Positions 18,109 to 26,763 of a DNA stretch of 64,000 nucleotides are shown piece after piece. The number at the start of each line of letters is the position of its first letter. Positions within the stretch are counted from its first letter, which is position 1. The DNA is from Lachnospiraceae bacterium A4 (GTDB lineage: Bacteria; Bacillota; Clostridia; Lachnospirales; Lachnospiraceae): NCBI GenBank assembly GCA_000403215.2, contig KE159565.1:34528-98527 (forward strand), in the 5' to 3' direction. The notes under the pieces were generated by a model, which did not search any database, was not told the DNA's origin, and worked only from the letters and a program-made list of their open reading frames with translations. The position numbers and the translations under genes are program-made.

Positions 18109-18250
18109 AGCAGCGGGATGCGAACCTCGTATCGCAAGACAAAATGACATGGCGTCTGGTCTCTTTCGTCCCTGTGACAACTCCCTGTTCACAAGGCACT
18201 GTAAGGAATGGTGCTTCAATGCTTCCTAACGCACGCGGTTCTACTCTGCA
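18109..18250 (-). promoter_or_regulatory. Tetrahydrofolate (THF) riboswitch upstream of folT
   Basis: Reading the minus strand from 18250: TGCAGAGTAGAACCGCGTGC, then GTTAGG, a variable middle, and GAGGTTCGCATCCCGCTGC ending near 18110. This matches the known THF motif layout: P1 closed by GCAG/CTGC, the conserved GAGTAGA, P2 by GAACC/GGTTC, GCGT after P2, and the conserved GCATCC before the 3' side of P1. The middle part (about 80 bases) holds the P3 and pseudoknot regions and is longer than minimal examples. It sits between a strong promoter and folT. No clear Rho-independent hairpin with T-run follows, so control of translation may be likelier, but this is inference. Confidence 0.85.
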
Positions 18251-18305
18251 TGATGAATGAAATTGATGAAACAGTGTCCAGCACACAGTTTCAAGTAACA
18301 ATCGA

Positions 18306-18334
18306 ACTATACAATATTTTAAAGAATTTGTAAA
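18306..18334 (-). promoter_or_regulatory. Promoter for the THF riboswitch-folT transcript
   Basis: On the minus strand TTTACA (18334-18329) and TATAGT (18311-18306) are exactly 17 bases apart; transcription would begin about 50 bases before the riboswitch. Confidence 0.7.
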
Positions 18335-18372
18335 GAATTTTGGAGAAAAAATAACAAAAATCCTGAAACAGC

Positions 18373-18402
18373 TTGCAGAACTAATGTTTTGTATGATACA
18401 AT
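18373..18402 (+). promoter_or_regulatory. Possible promoter for the Mrr-like nuclease and YlmH genes
   Basis: TTGCAG (18373-18378) and TACAAT (18397-18402) with an 18-base spacer, facing away from folT. The leader to the ATG at 18518 is about 110 bases. The rest of the 18403-18517 stretch shows no further feature. Confidence 0.45.
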
Positions 18403-18517
18403 AAAGAATATTGTAAAATAGATGGACAGACAAACTTCATGTAAAAGAATCGTGATACATTCACGAAAAAGTCTGTCAAAAGGTTCATAAAAAAGAGTTA
18501 CAGATGAGGAAAAGGTT

Positions 18518-18979
18518 ATGGAATCACAAATAATGACAGAAGTGCTGGAATTGTTGATCATCATAGCGGGGATTGTGCTGGTCGTGGTGCTGGGGGTGCT
18601 GATTTGCAAGCGCTATCGCAGATATGCGTGGACGAGGGAGCGCGACCACATGGATGGTTTTGACTTTGAATATTATTGTGCCGATCTGCTCGCGGCAAAT
18701 GGTTTTGTCGATGTGAAGGTCACGCGCAGCAGCGGGGACTATGGCGTGGATATCCTAGCGGAGAAGGACGGTGTGACCTATGCGATTCAGTGCAAACGCT
18801 ACACGGGGCTTGTGGGCATCAAGGCGGTGCAGGAAGCCTACTCAGGCAGGGATTACTATGACAGAATGGTCGGCGCCGTGCTGACCAACCAGTATTTTAC
18901 CAAATCCGCAGTACAGGCAGCACGCAAACTCAAGATTCTTTTGTGGGACAGGGACTATTTGCAGTCGATGGAGCAGTAA
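18518..18979 (+). CDS. Membrane-anchored Mrr-type restriction-endonuclease-like protein
   Basis: 153 residues. One N-terminal membrane helix (LLIIIAGIVLVVVLGVLIC, about 9-27) is followed by a soluble domain with the Mrr-cat (PF04471) signature: DGFDFEYYCADLLAANGF, then VTRSSGDYGVDILAE with the catalytic Asp, and YAIQCKRY, which supplies the Q-x-K of the PD-(D/E)xK core. Soluble Mrr homologues cut modified DNA. The short membrane-anchored form is widespread in Firmicutes and its target is not settled. The gene after it (YlmH) starts 13 bases downstream, so they share a transcript. Confidence 0.85.
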   Translation: MESQIMTEVLELLIIIAGIVLVVVLGVLICKRYRRYAWTRERDHMDGFDFEYYCADLLAANGFVDVKVTRSSGDYGVDILAEKDGVTYAIQCKRYTGLVGIKAVQEAYSGRDYYDRMVGAVLTNQYFTKSAVQAARKLKILLWDRDYLQSMEQ

Positions 18980-18992
18980 GGAGAACAAGACA

Positions 18993-19751
18993 ATGGATGC
19001 AGAAGAAACACGGTTACGAAAACGTCTCGCCGAGCTGGCGGACAAATCATACAGCAGCGGGCAGTACTTTTTTACAGGATTTTTGTCGGCGGCAGAGCTG
19101 GATATTTATTACCAGATGGAACGTGAGCTGTCCTATGTGACGGTCACTGTATTTGGCGGGACGATGGACTGTGAGCGCGTGATGCTGCGCTTTGGCAGTA
19201 CTGAGCTGTGCGGATATGAGGCGGCTTTTCCGATTCAGTGCATCGAGATTCTGCCGCTGGTTGAGAAATTTGGCGAGGAGCTGGGGCACCGGGACTATCT
19301 GGGGGCGCTGATGAACCTTGGCATTGAGCGGAGTACGCTGGGAGATCTTGTGATCAGCGGAAAACATGCTTTTTTGTTCTGCACAGAGAAGATGGCGCCC
19401 TATATCTTGGACACGCTGGATAAGGTGCGCCACACGAGTGTCAGATGCCAGCCTGCAGCGCAGATTCCAGAGAGCACTGTCACGCGTCTGGAGAGAAAGA
19501 CCGTGCAGGTCAGTGCGGTGCGGCTGGACAGCGTGATTGCAAAAGCCTACAATCTGTCGCGCAGTGACAGCGCTGCGCTGTTTCGCGCCAAAAAGGTTTT
19601 TGTGAATGGCAGGTTAAACGAGAATAACAGCGGCCAGCTCAAGCCCGGGGACAAAGTGACCGTGCGGGGATTTGGCAGGTTTTGCTATGTGGAGACTGCC
19701 GGGGAGTCGCGCAAAGGGAAGCTGAATGTTGCGCTAGACCTGTACTGTTAA
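18993..19751 (+). CDS. ylmH: YlmH-like RNA-binding protein with S4 domain
   Basis: 252 residues. The N-terminal two thirds match the YlmH family (SGQYFFTGFLSAAELDIYY, then YLGALMNLGIERSTLGDLVI, a diagnostic segment). The C-terminal S4 RNA-binding domain spans about 170-240 (VRLDSVIAKAYNLSRSDSA, VFVNGRLNENNSGQLKPGD). In Bacillus and streptococci YlmH lies in the division-gene cluster and acts in rescue of stalled ribosomes or in division; here it is away from that cluster, next to a nuclease-like gene. The start ATG has GGAG nine bases upstream. Confidence 0.92.
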   Translation: MDAEETRLRKRLAELADKSYSSGQYFFTGFLSAAELDIYYQMERELSYVTVTVFGGTMDCERVMLRFGSTELCGYEAAFPIQCIEILPLVEKFGEELGHRDYLGALMNLGIERSTLGDLVISGKHAFLFCTEKMAPYILDTLDKVRHTSVRCQPAAQIPESTVTRLERKTVQVSAVRLDSVIAKAYNLSRSDSAALFRAKKVFVNGRLNENNSGQLKPGDKVTVRGFGRFCYVETAGESRKGKLNVALDLYC

Positions 19752-19825
19752 GTATGCTGTCTGGACACAATCTTGTATATTTCGATAGAAAATTCGTATA
19801 AAAATATCTTTTTTAAATTACCCCA

Positions 19826-19853
19826 TTGATTTATTCTGCATTCGTGATATGAT
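19826..19853 (+). promoter_or_regulatory. Promoter for the MATE transporter gene
   Basis: TTGATT (19826-19831) and TATGAT (19848-19853), 16 bases apart, about 35 bases before the start codon. Confidence 0.5.
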
Positions 19854-19888
19854 AGCAGACAACGCACTGGAGAAAGAGGGGTAATATT

Positions 19889-21235
19889 ATGGAAAAGAAG
19901 GCAGTGTACAGCATGACAGAGGGAAGCCCGGCAAAGCTTCTGCTCAGGTTTACGATTCCGATGTTGATCGGAAATTTGTTCCAGCAGTTTTACAATATGG
20001 TCGATTCGATTGTGGTCGGCCGTTTTGTGGGTTCTAATGCGCTGGCGGCAGTGGGCGCTACAGGCTCTCTGAATTTCTTGTTTTTTGCGATGAGTTTTGG
20101 CATTGCGGCAGGCGTGGGCGTTGTGGTTTCACAGTACTTTGGCGCGGAGCGGATGGATATGGTCGAGAAGAGTATTATAAACGGCATGTATCTGCTGGCG
20201 GCGGTCTCGGCCCTCATGGGGATAGTCGGGATTGCCTCGGCGCGGTGGGTGCTGGCGGCGCTCGACACGCCGGAGATTATTCTGGAGGACGCAGTGACGT
20301 ACATGCGCGTATCCTGCGCGGGTATTCTGGCAATTGCGGCGTACAATGGCGTCGCGTCCGTGCTGCGTGCGCTTGGGGACTCCAAGACGCCGCTCTATTT
20401 TATGGTGGTGGCTTGCTTTATCAACATTGGACTGGATTTGCTGTTTGTCATTGGATTTCAGTGGTCTGTGTTCGGCGTGGCGCTTGCGACGGTAATCGCA
20501 CAGATGGCCGCGGCAATTGGGGCGTTTGCATACGCACTGTACAAGATTCCGTACTTTCATATTAAAAAGGAGAACCGTCCGATTCGCCGGGATATCATCT
20601 CGCGGTGCTTTACGCTGGGACTGCCCATCGCGCTGCAAAATGCGTTGATTGCCTTTTCATGTATTTTCCTGCAGAAGGTGGTCAACGGTTTTGGCGAGAG
20701 CGTGGTTGCGGCAAATACAGCGCTTGGGCGGATTGAGCAGCTTGTACAGCAGCCTTACAACTCACTGGGGGCAGCGATTACCACATATACCGGCCAGAAT
20801 ATCGGTGCAGGCAAGATTGATAGGGTAAAGCAGGGCTACAGGGCGGCATTTTGGAGTGTGGTGGTCTTTAGCATCATTATGTTCGTTCCGTGCCAGCTGT
20901 TTGGCGAACAGATTGTGGGCGTCTTTGTGACAGAGCCGGAGGTGGTGGCAATCGGTGCCAAGGGGCTGTCCATCACGAGCTTTTTCTACTTTTTCTTGGG
21001 GATGATCTATGTGGCAAGGAGTGTGCTCAACGGAGCCGGCGATGCCGCGTTTGCCATGATTAATGGTCTGATGGAGGTAGCGGGGCGCGTGGGATTTGCT
21101 GTGCCGCTCACCAAAATACCGTTGATTGGCGTGTGGGGAATCTTTTTCACGACAGGCTTTACATGGGCGCTGACGGGGATTGTCAGCATGGTGCGTTACC
21201 ATAAAGGAAAGTGGGAATTTAAAGGAATCTCATAA
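19889..21235 (+). CDS. MATE family efflux transporter
   Basis: 448 residues with twelve predicted membrane helices in two similar halves, standard MATE length. The N-terminus has MLIGNLFQQFYNMVDSIVVG followed by RFVGSNALAAVGATG, a hallmark of the DinF/NorM-like bacterial MATE group. These proteins export cationic or amphipathic drugs and metabolites in exchange for Na+ or H+; the substrate is unknown here. AAAGAGGGG precedes the ATG. It is a single-gene unit with a promoter in front; the next gene has its own promoter. Confidence 0.93.
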   Translation: MEKKAVYSMTEGSPAKLLLRFTIPMLIGNLFQQFYNMVDSIVVGRFVGSNALAAVGATGSLNFLFFAMSFGIAAGVGVVVSQYFGAERMDMVEKSIINGMYLLAAVSALMGIVGIASARWVLAALDTPEIILEDAVTYMRVSCAGILAIAAYNGVASVLRALGDSKTPLYFMVVACFINIGLDLLFVIGFQWSVFGVALATVIAQMAAAIGAFAYALYKIPYFHIKKENRPIRRDIISRCFTLGLPIALQNALIAFSCIFLQKVVNGFGESVVAANTALGRIEQLVQQPYNSLGAAITTYTGQNIGAGKIDRVKQGYRAAFWSVVVFSIIMFVPCQLFGEQIVGVFVTEPEVVAIGAKGLSITSFFYFFLGMIYVARSVLNGAGDAAFAMINGLMEVAGRVGFAVPLTKIPLIGVWGIFFTTGFTWALTGIVSMVRYHKGKWEFKGIS

Positions 21236-21249
21236 GAAGCTCATAAGTC

Positions 21250-21278
21250 TTTACTTCTATGCGAAATGCGTGTACAAT
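21250..21278 (+). promoter_or_regulatory. Promoter for the GH9-like lipoprotein, ddl and murF
   Basis: TTTACT (21250-21255) and TACAAT (21273-21278), 17-base spacer, about 28 bases before the ATG at 21306. Confidence 0.55.
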
Positions 21279-21305
21279 GATAACGGATGAACAGAAAGGA
21301 TTATA

Positions 21306-22721
21306 ATGAATATGTATATAGTAGTGCGCAGAAGGCTTTTTGTCTGTGCGGCGCTGATGCTTGGTCTCCTCCTTTGTTCATGCGGAAGTTTTCAGAACAC
21401 GCAGCACTCCAAAATGGGAAATGGGACAGAGGCACAAGCCGCAGACAAGGCACAGGAAACTGGGCAGACAGAAGGATATGGGACGCTGCTCGCCTCGCAG
21501 GGGATTGCGCTTCCGGTGAGCGTGCCGAACGTTTATGTCGATGTGACGGGATATGTCACAGGCAGGGAGAAAAAGGTATTTTTTGCGGGGGACAGGCATG
21601 GCAGGGTGTTTGAGGTGGTGGACAGTCAGCAGCATGAGGTCGTCTACACAGGGCGGATTTTGAGCGGCCAGCAGGATCCGATCAGCGGGAAAATGCTGAG
21701 CACAGGAGATTTCACCTCGCTGGACGAACCGGGGATGTACTATATCAGAACAGCTGTTGGAGGACAGTCCTATCCGTTTGCAATCGCGGCAGATACGTAT
21801 GAAAAAATGTTCTTGAATTTATTGCGGAATGTCTCCGGTGCAGAGATGCAGGAGAGCCCGGCGGGCGTCTGCGATGTGAGTTTTGGAATGCAGGCCGTGA
21901 TGTATGCGTTGCAGTGGAACGGTACTTTATTTGAGGCGGCATACGAGCAGCTTGACAAGAGTGAACAGGACAGGCAGCTTGTCACGCAGCTTCTTTATAT
22001 GGGAAAGTGGCTGCGCGCGAAACAGCAGGAAAACGGCAGTTTGTATGATGACTATGAGGCAACGGCAGCGTTCTGCGGTATTATGGCGATGAGCCGTGAT
22101 ATGTTTGGACGGTATGAGGCGCATGTGGGTGAGGAGTACCAGAAGGCAGTGACGGCGGCGTGGGCGTGGCTCGAGCAGCAGCCGTGCACTACAAAGAGTG
22201 CGCAAAGTGCGCGGTTTTATGCGGCTGTGCAGCTTTTCCGCTCAGAGGGCGGCGAGACGTACCAGACGATTGCGGAGACCTTTTTGCAGGAAAAGAAAGA
22301 GGACTACACCAGCGAGCGCTTTGTTTTTTATGGCGTGCTGGCGTACATCAGTGCGGAGAAGAAAACGGACAGGGATTTATGTACTTATATGATGCAGGAC
22401 ATTGTGGATAAGGTGAAAGCAGACTGCGAGGAAATCGAGAAGGATTATTTGTTTGGCGTCGGCACGAGGTCAGCGGAGGAAAATATGTCGCATATGCTCT
22501 ATCTGAGCTTTATCAATTATCTGACGCCCAGCAAGGAATATACCGCCATTATTGAGAATACCATACAATATATGGGTGGGCTGAATGAGCAGGGCATCTG
22601 TTATGTGGGCGCGGACGGTGTTTGGAGTGACACAGAATCCATACAGGGACATCCGTTTGAGTGGCGTGGTATTTTGCTCTTGGGCATGAGTGATATGCTT
22701 GGCAATTTTAGTGAGGTTTAG
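21306..22721 (+). CDS. Lipoprotein with cellulase-type N-terminal Ig-like domain and GH9-like helical domain
   Basis: 471 residues. The signal ends in a lipobox with LCSC (Cys26). Residues about 65-160 resemble the N-terminal Ig-like domain of family 9 cellulases (VPNVYVDVTGYVTGREKKVF, then GMYYIRTAVGGQSYPFAIA). The remaining helical part resembles a GH9 (alpha/alpha)6 barrel, but I cannot find the DAGD motif that carries the catalytic base, nor the expected Glu motif at the end, so it may be inactive or act on another bond. Peptidoglycan or envelope glycan is a guess from its neighbours ddl and murF, which follow 20 bases downstream. Confidence 0.75.
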   Translation: MNMYIVVRRRLFVCAALMLGLLLCSCGSFQNTQHSKMGNGTEAQAADKAQETGQTEGYGTLLASQGIALPVSVPNVYVDVTGYVTGREKKVFFAGDRHGRVFEVVDSQQHEVVYTGRILSGQQDPISGKMLSTGDFTSLDEPGMYYIRTAVGGQSYPFAIAADTYEKMFLNLLRNVSGAEMQESPAGVCDVSFGMQAVMYALQWNGTLFEAAYEQLDKSEQDRQLVTQLLYMGKWLRAKQQENGSLYDDYEATAAFCGIMAMSRDMFGRYEAHVGEEYQKAVTAAWAWLEQQPCTTKSAQSARFYAAVQLFRSEGGETYQTIAETFLQEKKEDYTSERFVFYGVLAYISAEKKTDRDLCTYMMQDIVDKVKADCEEIEKDYLFGVGTRSAEENMSHMLYLSFINYLTPSKEYTAIIENTIQYMGGLNEQGICYVGADGVWSDTESIQGHPFEWRGILLLGMSDMLGNFSEV

Positions 22722-22741
22722 GAAAGGTATGGTCATAAAAT

Positions 22742-23797
22742 ATGAAAATAGTAGTTTTGGCAGGCGGTATCAGTACGGAGCGTGATGTGTCGCTCGTCAC
22801 AGGCTCCATGATCTATAAGGCGCTCAGAAAAAAAGGACATAACCCGGTTCTGCTCGATTTGTATCTTGGCTGTGAGGACGCCGCCGCGGATATCTTTGCG
22901 CTGGAAAAAGACTGGAGTGAGAATTTTGGCGCGATTTCTGAGCAAAATCCCGACATCAGTGCGGTGAAGGCACTCAGAAAGGACAATCCGGCGTGCGTGG
23001 TCGGACCGAATGTGATTGAAATCTGTTCGCAGGCGGATATTGTTTTTCTGGCGCTTCATGGACAGAATGGTGAAGACGGCAAGATTCAGGCAATGTTTGA
23101 CCTGCTGGACATCAAGTACACCGGAACGGATTACCTGTCAAGTGCGCTTGCCATGGATAAGGCGATATCCAAAGAGCTTTTTCGCAAATACAAGATTCCG
23201 ACACCCAAGGGAATCACGGTCTGCCGCAAGGAACAGCAGATTATCGAGGCGTGGAATATCTTCCCGTGCATTGCCAAGGTGAACTGCGGCGGCTCTAGCG
23301 TAGGGGTCTATAAGGCGGAGGACAGACAGCAGCTTGACGCGGCACTTGAGAAGGCGTTTGGCTTTGAGGACAGGGTGATTATCGAGCAGTACATCGAGGG
23401 GCGCGAGTTCTCGATTGGCGTGATTGACGGCGAGGCACTGCCAGTGATTGAGATTGCGCCCAAAGTGGGCTTCTATGATTACAAGAATAAATATCAGGCG
23501 GGAACGACAGTGGAGACTTGCCCGGCGGAGCTGGATAACAATGTGGCAAGGGCGATGCAGTCCTGCGCGGAGGCGGTCTATCGGGCACTGCGGCTGAAAA
23601 CCTATGCGCGCATGGATTTTCGCATGGACCACGCGTCGCAGTTTTACTGTCTGGAGGCAAACACGCTGCCGGGCATGACGCCGACCTCCCTGCTTCCGCA
23701 GGAGGCTTGGGCAGTGGGCATGAGCTTTGAGGATTTGTGCCAGCGCATTCTTGACAGTTCGATGGAAAAGTATGGGAAATCGGAGGCGTTGGCATGA
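22742..23797 (+). CDS. ddl: D-alanine--D-alanine ligase family protein
   Basis: 351 residues, ATP-grasp fold. It joins two D-alanines for the peptidoglycan stem peptide. Visible motifs: VVLAGGISTERDVSLVTG (N-terminal substrate loop with the GGxSxE-type pattern), LHGQNGEDGKIQAMFDLL, YTGTDYLSSALAMDK, EGREFSIGVIDG, and the C-terminal Mg/ATP segment RMDFRMD...CLEANTLPGMTPTSL. The usual bacterial EVNTxPGMT is EANTLPGMT here, a minor change. AGGAAAGG precedes the ATG. Its stop overlaps the murF start as ATGA, so the two enzymes of successive steps are translationally coupled. Confidence 0.92.
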   Translation: MKIVVLAGGISTERDVSLVTGSMIYKALRKKGHNPVLLDLYLGCEDAAADIFALEKDWSENFGAISEQNPDISAVKALRKDNPACVVGPNVIEICSQADIVFLALHGQNGEDGKIQAMFDLLDIKYTGTDYLSSALAMDKAISKELFRKYKIPTPKGITVCRKEQQIIEAWNIFPCIAKVNCGGSSVGVYKAEDRQQLDAALEKAFGFEDRVIIEQYIEGREFSIGVIDGEALPVIEIAPKVGFYDYKNKYQAGTTVETCPAELDNNVARAMQSCAEAVYRALRLKTYARMDFRMDHASQFYCLEANTLPGMTPTSLLPQEAWAVGMSFEDLCQRILDSSMEKYGKSEALA

Positions 23798-25251
23798 AAA
23801 ATATGACGTTAAAAAATATTGCGCAGGCAGTCGGCGGGACACTTCACACGGAGATGATGCCAGCGGGGATTTCGGCGGACCATACAGAGGCGCAGTGTGT
23901 CGTGCACGATTCGCGGCAGGCAGTGCGGGGCGGTATCTTTATCGCAACGCGCGGCGAGCAGGTAGACGGGCACAGTTTTATCGGCGACGTGTTTGCCGCA
24001 GGTGCGATTGGCGTGATCTGTGAGGAGGCGCCTGCGCAGCCTGAGGGGGCATACATTGTTGTGGAGAACAGCTTTCAGGCGCTCAAGGACCTTGCAGAGT
24101 ATTACAGAAGCCAGCTGGATATCAAGGTGGTGGGCATTACAGGCAGTGTTGGCAAGACCAGCACCAAGGAGTTTGTCGCGAGTGTGCTGTCACAAAAGTA
24201 CCGTGTGCTGAAAACGGAGAAAAATTATAACAACGAAGTCGGGCTTCCGCTCACGGTTCTGCAAATCCGCGAGGACTGTGAGGTTGCAGTGCTTGAGATG
24301 GGAATTAGCGATTTTGGCGAGATGCACCGTCTCAGCAAGATTGCAAAACCAGATGTGTGCCTGATTACGAATATCGGGCAGTGCCATCTGGAAAATCTTG
24401 GCACGCGCGACGGGATTTTAAAGGCAAAGACAGAGATCTTTGACTTTATGCAGGAGGGCGGTCAAATCTGCCTGAATGGAGACGATGACAAACTTGTTAC
24501 GATTCGGGAGGTTCAGGGGAGTGTTCCTGTATTTTTTGGCGGCGGGAGCAACAATGCAGTCTATGCGGACAATTATGAGAACCGGGGGCTGATTGGCAGC
24601 AGGGCACGGATTCATATGAAAGATTTCGCAGGGCATGACGCGTGCAGTTTTGAGGTGGAAATTCCGCTTCCGGGTGAACACATGCTCTACAATGCACTCG
24701 CTGCCACAGCGGCAGGTATGCTTTTTGGGCTGACGGCTGAGGAGATTCAGGCGGGAATCCGCGAGGTGAAGGCGGTGGACGGCAGAAGCCACGTGATTCA
24801 CACAGAGCGGCTGACGCTGATTGACGACTGTTATAACGCAAATCCTGTCTCTGTGAAGGCAGCGCTGGATTTGCTTCATATGACAGAACTTTCGGACGTT
24901 TTGGATATCTCAGAGGGCACCGCCCATAAGAAGCAAGCCATGCGCAAGGTCGCAGTTCTGGGCGATATGTTTGAGCTTGGCACACAGGAAAATGCACTGC
25001 ACCGCGAGGTCGGTGTCTATGCGGCGCAGAAACAGATTGACGTGCTGGTTTGTGTCGGGAAATTATGCAAACATATGTATGACGGCGCGATGGAAATGCA
25101 TTCGGATACGCACTGTTGTTATTTTGAGGAGAAGGAAGCGTTCGAGACGCAGATGGATACCATTATCCAAGACGGTGATCTTGTGCTTGTCAAGGCATCT
25201 CATGGAATGCACTTTGAGGAGCTGATCAAAATACTGGGTGCTCAAAAGTAA
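23794..25251 (+). CDS. murF: UDP-N-acetylmuramoyl-tripeptide--D-alanyl-D-alanine ligase
   Basis: 485 residues. It adds the D-Ala-D-Ala made by the upstream Ddl to UDP-MurNAc-tripeptide. Mur-ligase layout: N-terminal UDP-binding domain with DSRQAVRGGIFIATRGEQVD; central ATP site GITGSVGKTSTKEF (P-loop, about residues 114-127) and NYNNEVGLPLTVL, a MurF-specific segment; C-terminal domain with DGRSHVIH and DDCYNANPVSV. An insertion near residue 370 (LSDVLDISEGTAHKKQ) is longer than usual. The 4-base overlap with ddl and the terminator after it define the end of the operon. Confidence 0.95.
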   Translation: MKNMTLKNIAQAVGGTLHTEMMPAGISADHTEAQCVVHDSRQAVRGGIFIATRGEQVDGHSFIGDVFAAGAIGVICEEAPAQPEGAYIVVENSFQALKDLAEYYRSQLDIKVVGITGSVGKTSTKEFVASVLSQKYRVLKTEKNYNNEVGLPLTVLQIREDCEVAVLEMGISDFGEMHRLSKIAKPDVCLITNIGQCHLENLGTRDGILKAKTEIFDFMQEGGQICLNGDDDKLVTIREVQGSVPVFFGGGSNNAVYADNYENRGLIGSRARIHMKDFAGHDACSFEVEIPLPGEHMLYNALAATAAGMLFGLTAEEIQAGIREVKAVDGRSHVIHTERLTLIDDCYNANPVSVKAALDLLHMTELSDVLDISEGTAHKKQAMRKVAVLGDMFELGTQENALHREVGVYAAQKQIDVLVCVGKLCKHMYDGAMEMHSDTHCCYFEEKEAFETQMDTIIQDGDLVLVKASHGMHFEELIKILGAQK

Positions 25252-25277
25252 ATTAATTATATTGTAGATGTTGGAGA

Positions 25278-25314
25278 AGAAATGGCTGCCGATTCTTGGC
25301 AGCCATTTCTTTTT
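25278..25314 (+). terminator. Intrinsic terminator after murF
   Basis: A 13-base stem (AGAAATGGCTGCC at 25278-25290 and its complement at 25298-25310), seven-base loop, then TTTT. It may also serve the convergent plsC gene. Confidence 0.85.
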
Positions 25315-25365
25315 GTGTACACGGGCGTTTAAAGGTAAATTGTCAGCAGGAGCTTAGTATTCTCC

Positions 25366-26106
25366 CTACTTGACTACCGCGTCCTTATTTTTGTTGTACG
25401 TCTCCAGAATGATATTCTGCACATAGGGCGCAAGCTTTTTCTGCTGGTCTTTGGGTAATTCTTTGATGTATATGGGTTTGCCGTACTCTATGATAACGTG
25501 TGCTTTTTTAATCCACGGAAGCTGCTTCTCAAAGACTGCGGCGCTGTTGTTGATGGTCATGGGGACGATCGGGCAGTCCGCCTTGGACGCAATCTTGAAG
25601 CTGCCTTCGTGAAAGGGGAGCAGCGTATCTTCTTCTTTGTTGCGGGTTCCCTCAGGAAAAATGCAGATAGAAGTGCCGTTTTTCATCAAGTCGATGGCGG
25701 CAAGAATGGTCTGCATTCCCGCCTTGATATTCTCGCGGTCGAGAAACAGGCAGTGGAGGTTGCGCATCCAGATATTGAGCAGGGGCACCTTTTCCATACT
25801 TTTCTTGGCGATATAGCCTGTGGGGCGCGGAACACGGGGGTAGGTGAGCACGATATCAAAATAACTCCTGTGATTTCCAATATAGAGCACTGGCGTGTCC
25901 GTCGGAATATTTTCTTCGCCGATATAGTCTACCTTCACGCCGGCGAGAAAACGCACGCAGCGGAATGCCCAGTTTACAATTGCCAGACTAGAACGGCTCT
26001 TGGCATCGGGGTTCGACTTGCCGAGCAGCCACTCCACCAGCATGAGCGGGGTGCTCAGAATTAGAAAAAGGATGAGAAAGACTGCCACAAGTATCAATCG
26101 TATCAT
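25366..26106 (-). CDS. plsC: 1-acyl-sn-glycerol-3-phosphate acyltransferase
   Basis: 246 residues from the ATG at 26106; a longer start at 26154 would add a segment without family similarity. It acylates lysophosphatidic acid to phosphatidic acid at the membrane. An N-terminal membrane helix (LILVAVFLILFLILSTPLML) is followed by the four acyltransferase blocks: NHRSYFDIVL (H-x4-D catalytic pair), LFLDRENI, FPEGTRNKEED and VPMTINNS. The gene is convergent with murF and shares the intergenic terminator region. Confidence 0.92.
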   Translation of the reverse strand: MIRLILVAVFLILFLILSTPLMLVEWLLGKSNPDAKSRSSLAIVNWAFRCVRFLAGVKVDYIGEENIPTDTPVLYIGNHRSYFDIVLTYPRVPRPTGYIAKKSMEKVPLLNIWMRNLHCLFLDRENIKAGMQTILAAIDLMKNGTSICIFPEGTRNKEEDTLLPFHEGSFKIASKADCPIVPMTINNSAAVFEKQLPWIKKAHVIIEYGKPIYIKELPKDQQKKLAPYVQNIILETYNKNKDAVVK

Positions 26107-26285
26107 AAAACTACCATACCTTTCCGAGGGGCATTGCAATGAGATGCCCAGCATATTTTTATTGCTTTTTATAGAGTCCTATCTATTTTATCTATTCTTG
26201 CAGCGAAAATCAAGCATAAAAAAGTATATCTTTCCCAATTCAGGCATAATTATAGATAGAACCATGATATGATATAGGAGGCAGT

Positions 26286-26717
26286 ATGGATAAATTCGTA
26301 AAAATAGCAAGAAGGTTTGCGGTAGTAATAACAAGTGTTATGATGATGTTGTGTCTTTCGGGCTGCGGGGGTGAGACGACGGAGGAGGATAAACTCAAAG
26401 ATATTGAGTTTACGGTGGTCGGGGAGGACCAGCAGCCAGACTCACTCAAGGAGATTATTGCGGAGAAATCAGCAGAGCCATTCCAGATCAGCTACACGCT
26501 GGGCGAAGAGCTCTACATTGCAGTCGGATACGGCGAGCAGCCAAGCGGCGGCTATAGCATCAGCGTCAATGCGTTCTTCGAGACGGAGGAAGCGCTGGTA
26601 TTTGACACGACCCTTATCGGCCCCGGGAAGGCAGAAAATGTGACCAACACACCGACCCGCCCGTACATTGTGGTAAAGACTGAGAATATTGAGGATAAGG
26701 CGATAGAATTTAAGTGA
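26286..26717 (+). CDS. Lipoprotein with PrcB-like C-terminal domain
   Basis: 143 residues. The signal ends in lipobox LSGC (CLSGCGG). The mature part has the PrcB_C (PF14343) pattern: YTLGEELYIAVGYGEQPSGG, then a strand pair and TNTPTRPYIVVKTE near the end. PrcB of Treponema is an accessory subunit of a protease complex; in Firmicutes the domain occurs in stand-alone lipoproteins of unknown role. AGGAGG is only four bases before the ATG, closer than normal, so translation may be weak. It is followed by the pyrC leader. Confidence 0.78.
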   Translation: MDKFVKIARRFAVVITSVMMMLCLSGCGGETTEEDKLKDIEFTVVGEDQQPDSLKEIIAEKSAEPFQISYTLGEELYIAVGYGEQPSGGYSISVNAFFETEEALVFDTTLIGPGKAENVTNTPTRPYIVVKTENIEDKAIEFK

Positions 26718-26763
26718 TAACTGTGATACAATAATGCTGGCACAATTGTTAAGCAGACACGCA

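Noticed and set aside
18025..18219. N-terminal extension of folT
   Set aside because: It would translate the 3' half of the THF riboswitch; the ATG at 18024 has a perfect ribosome binding site.
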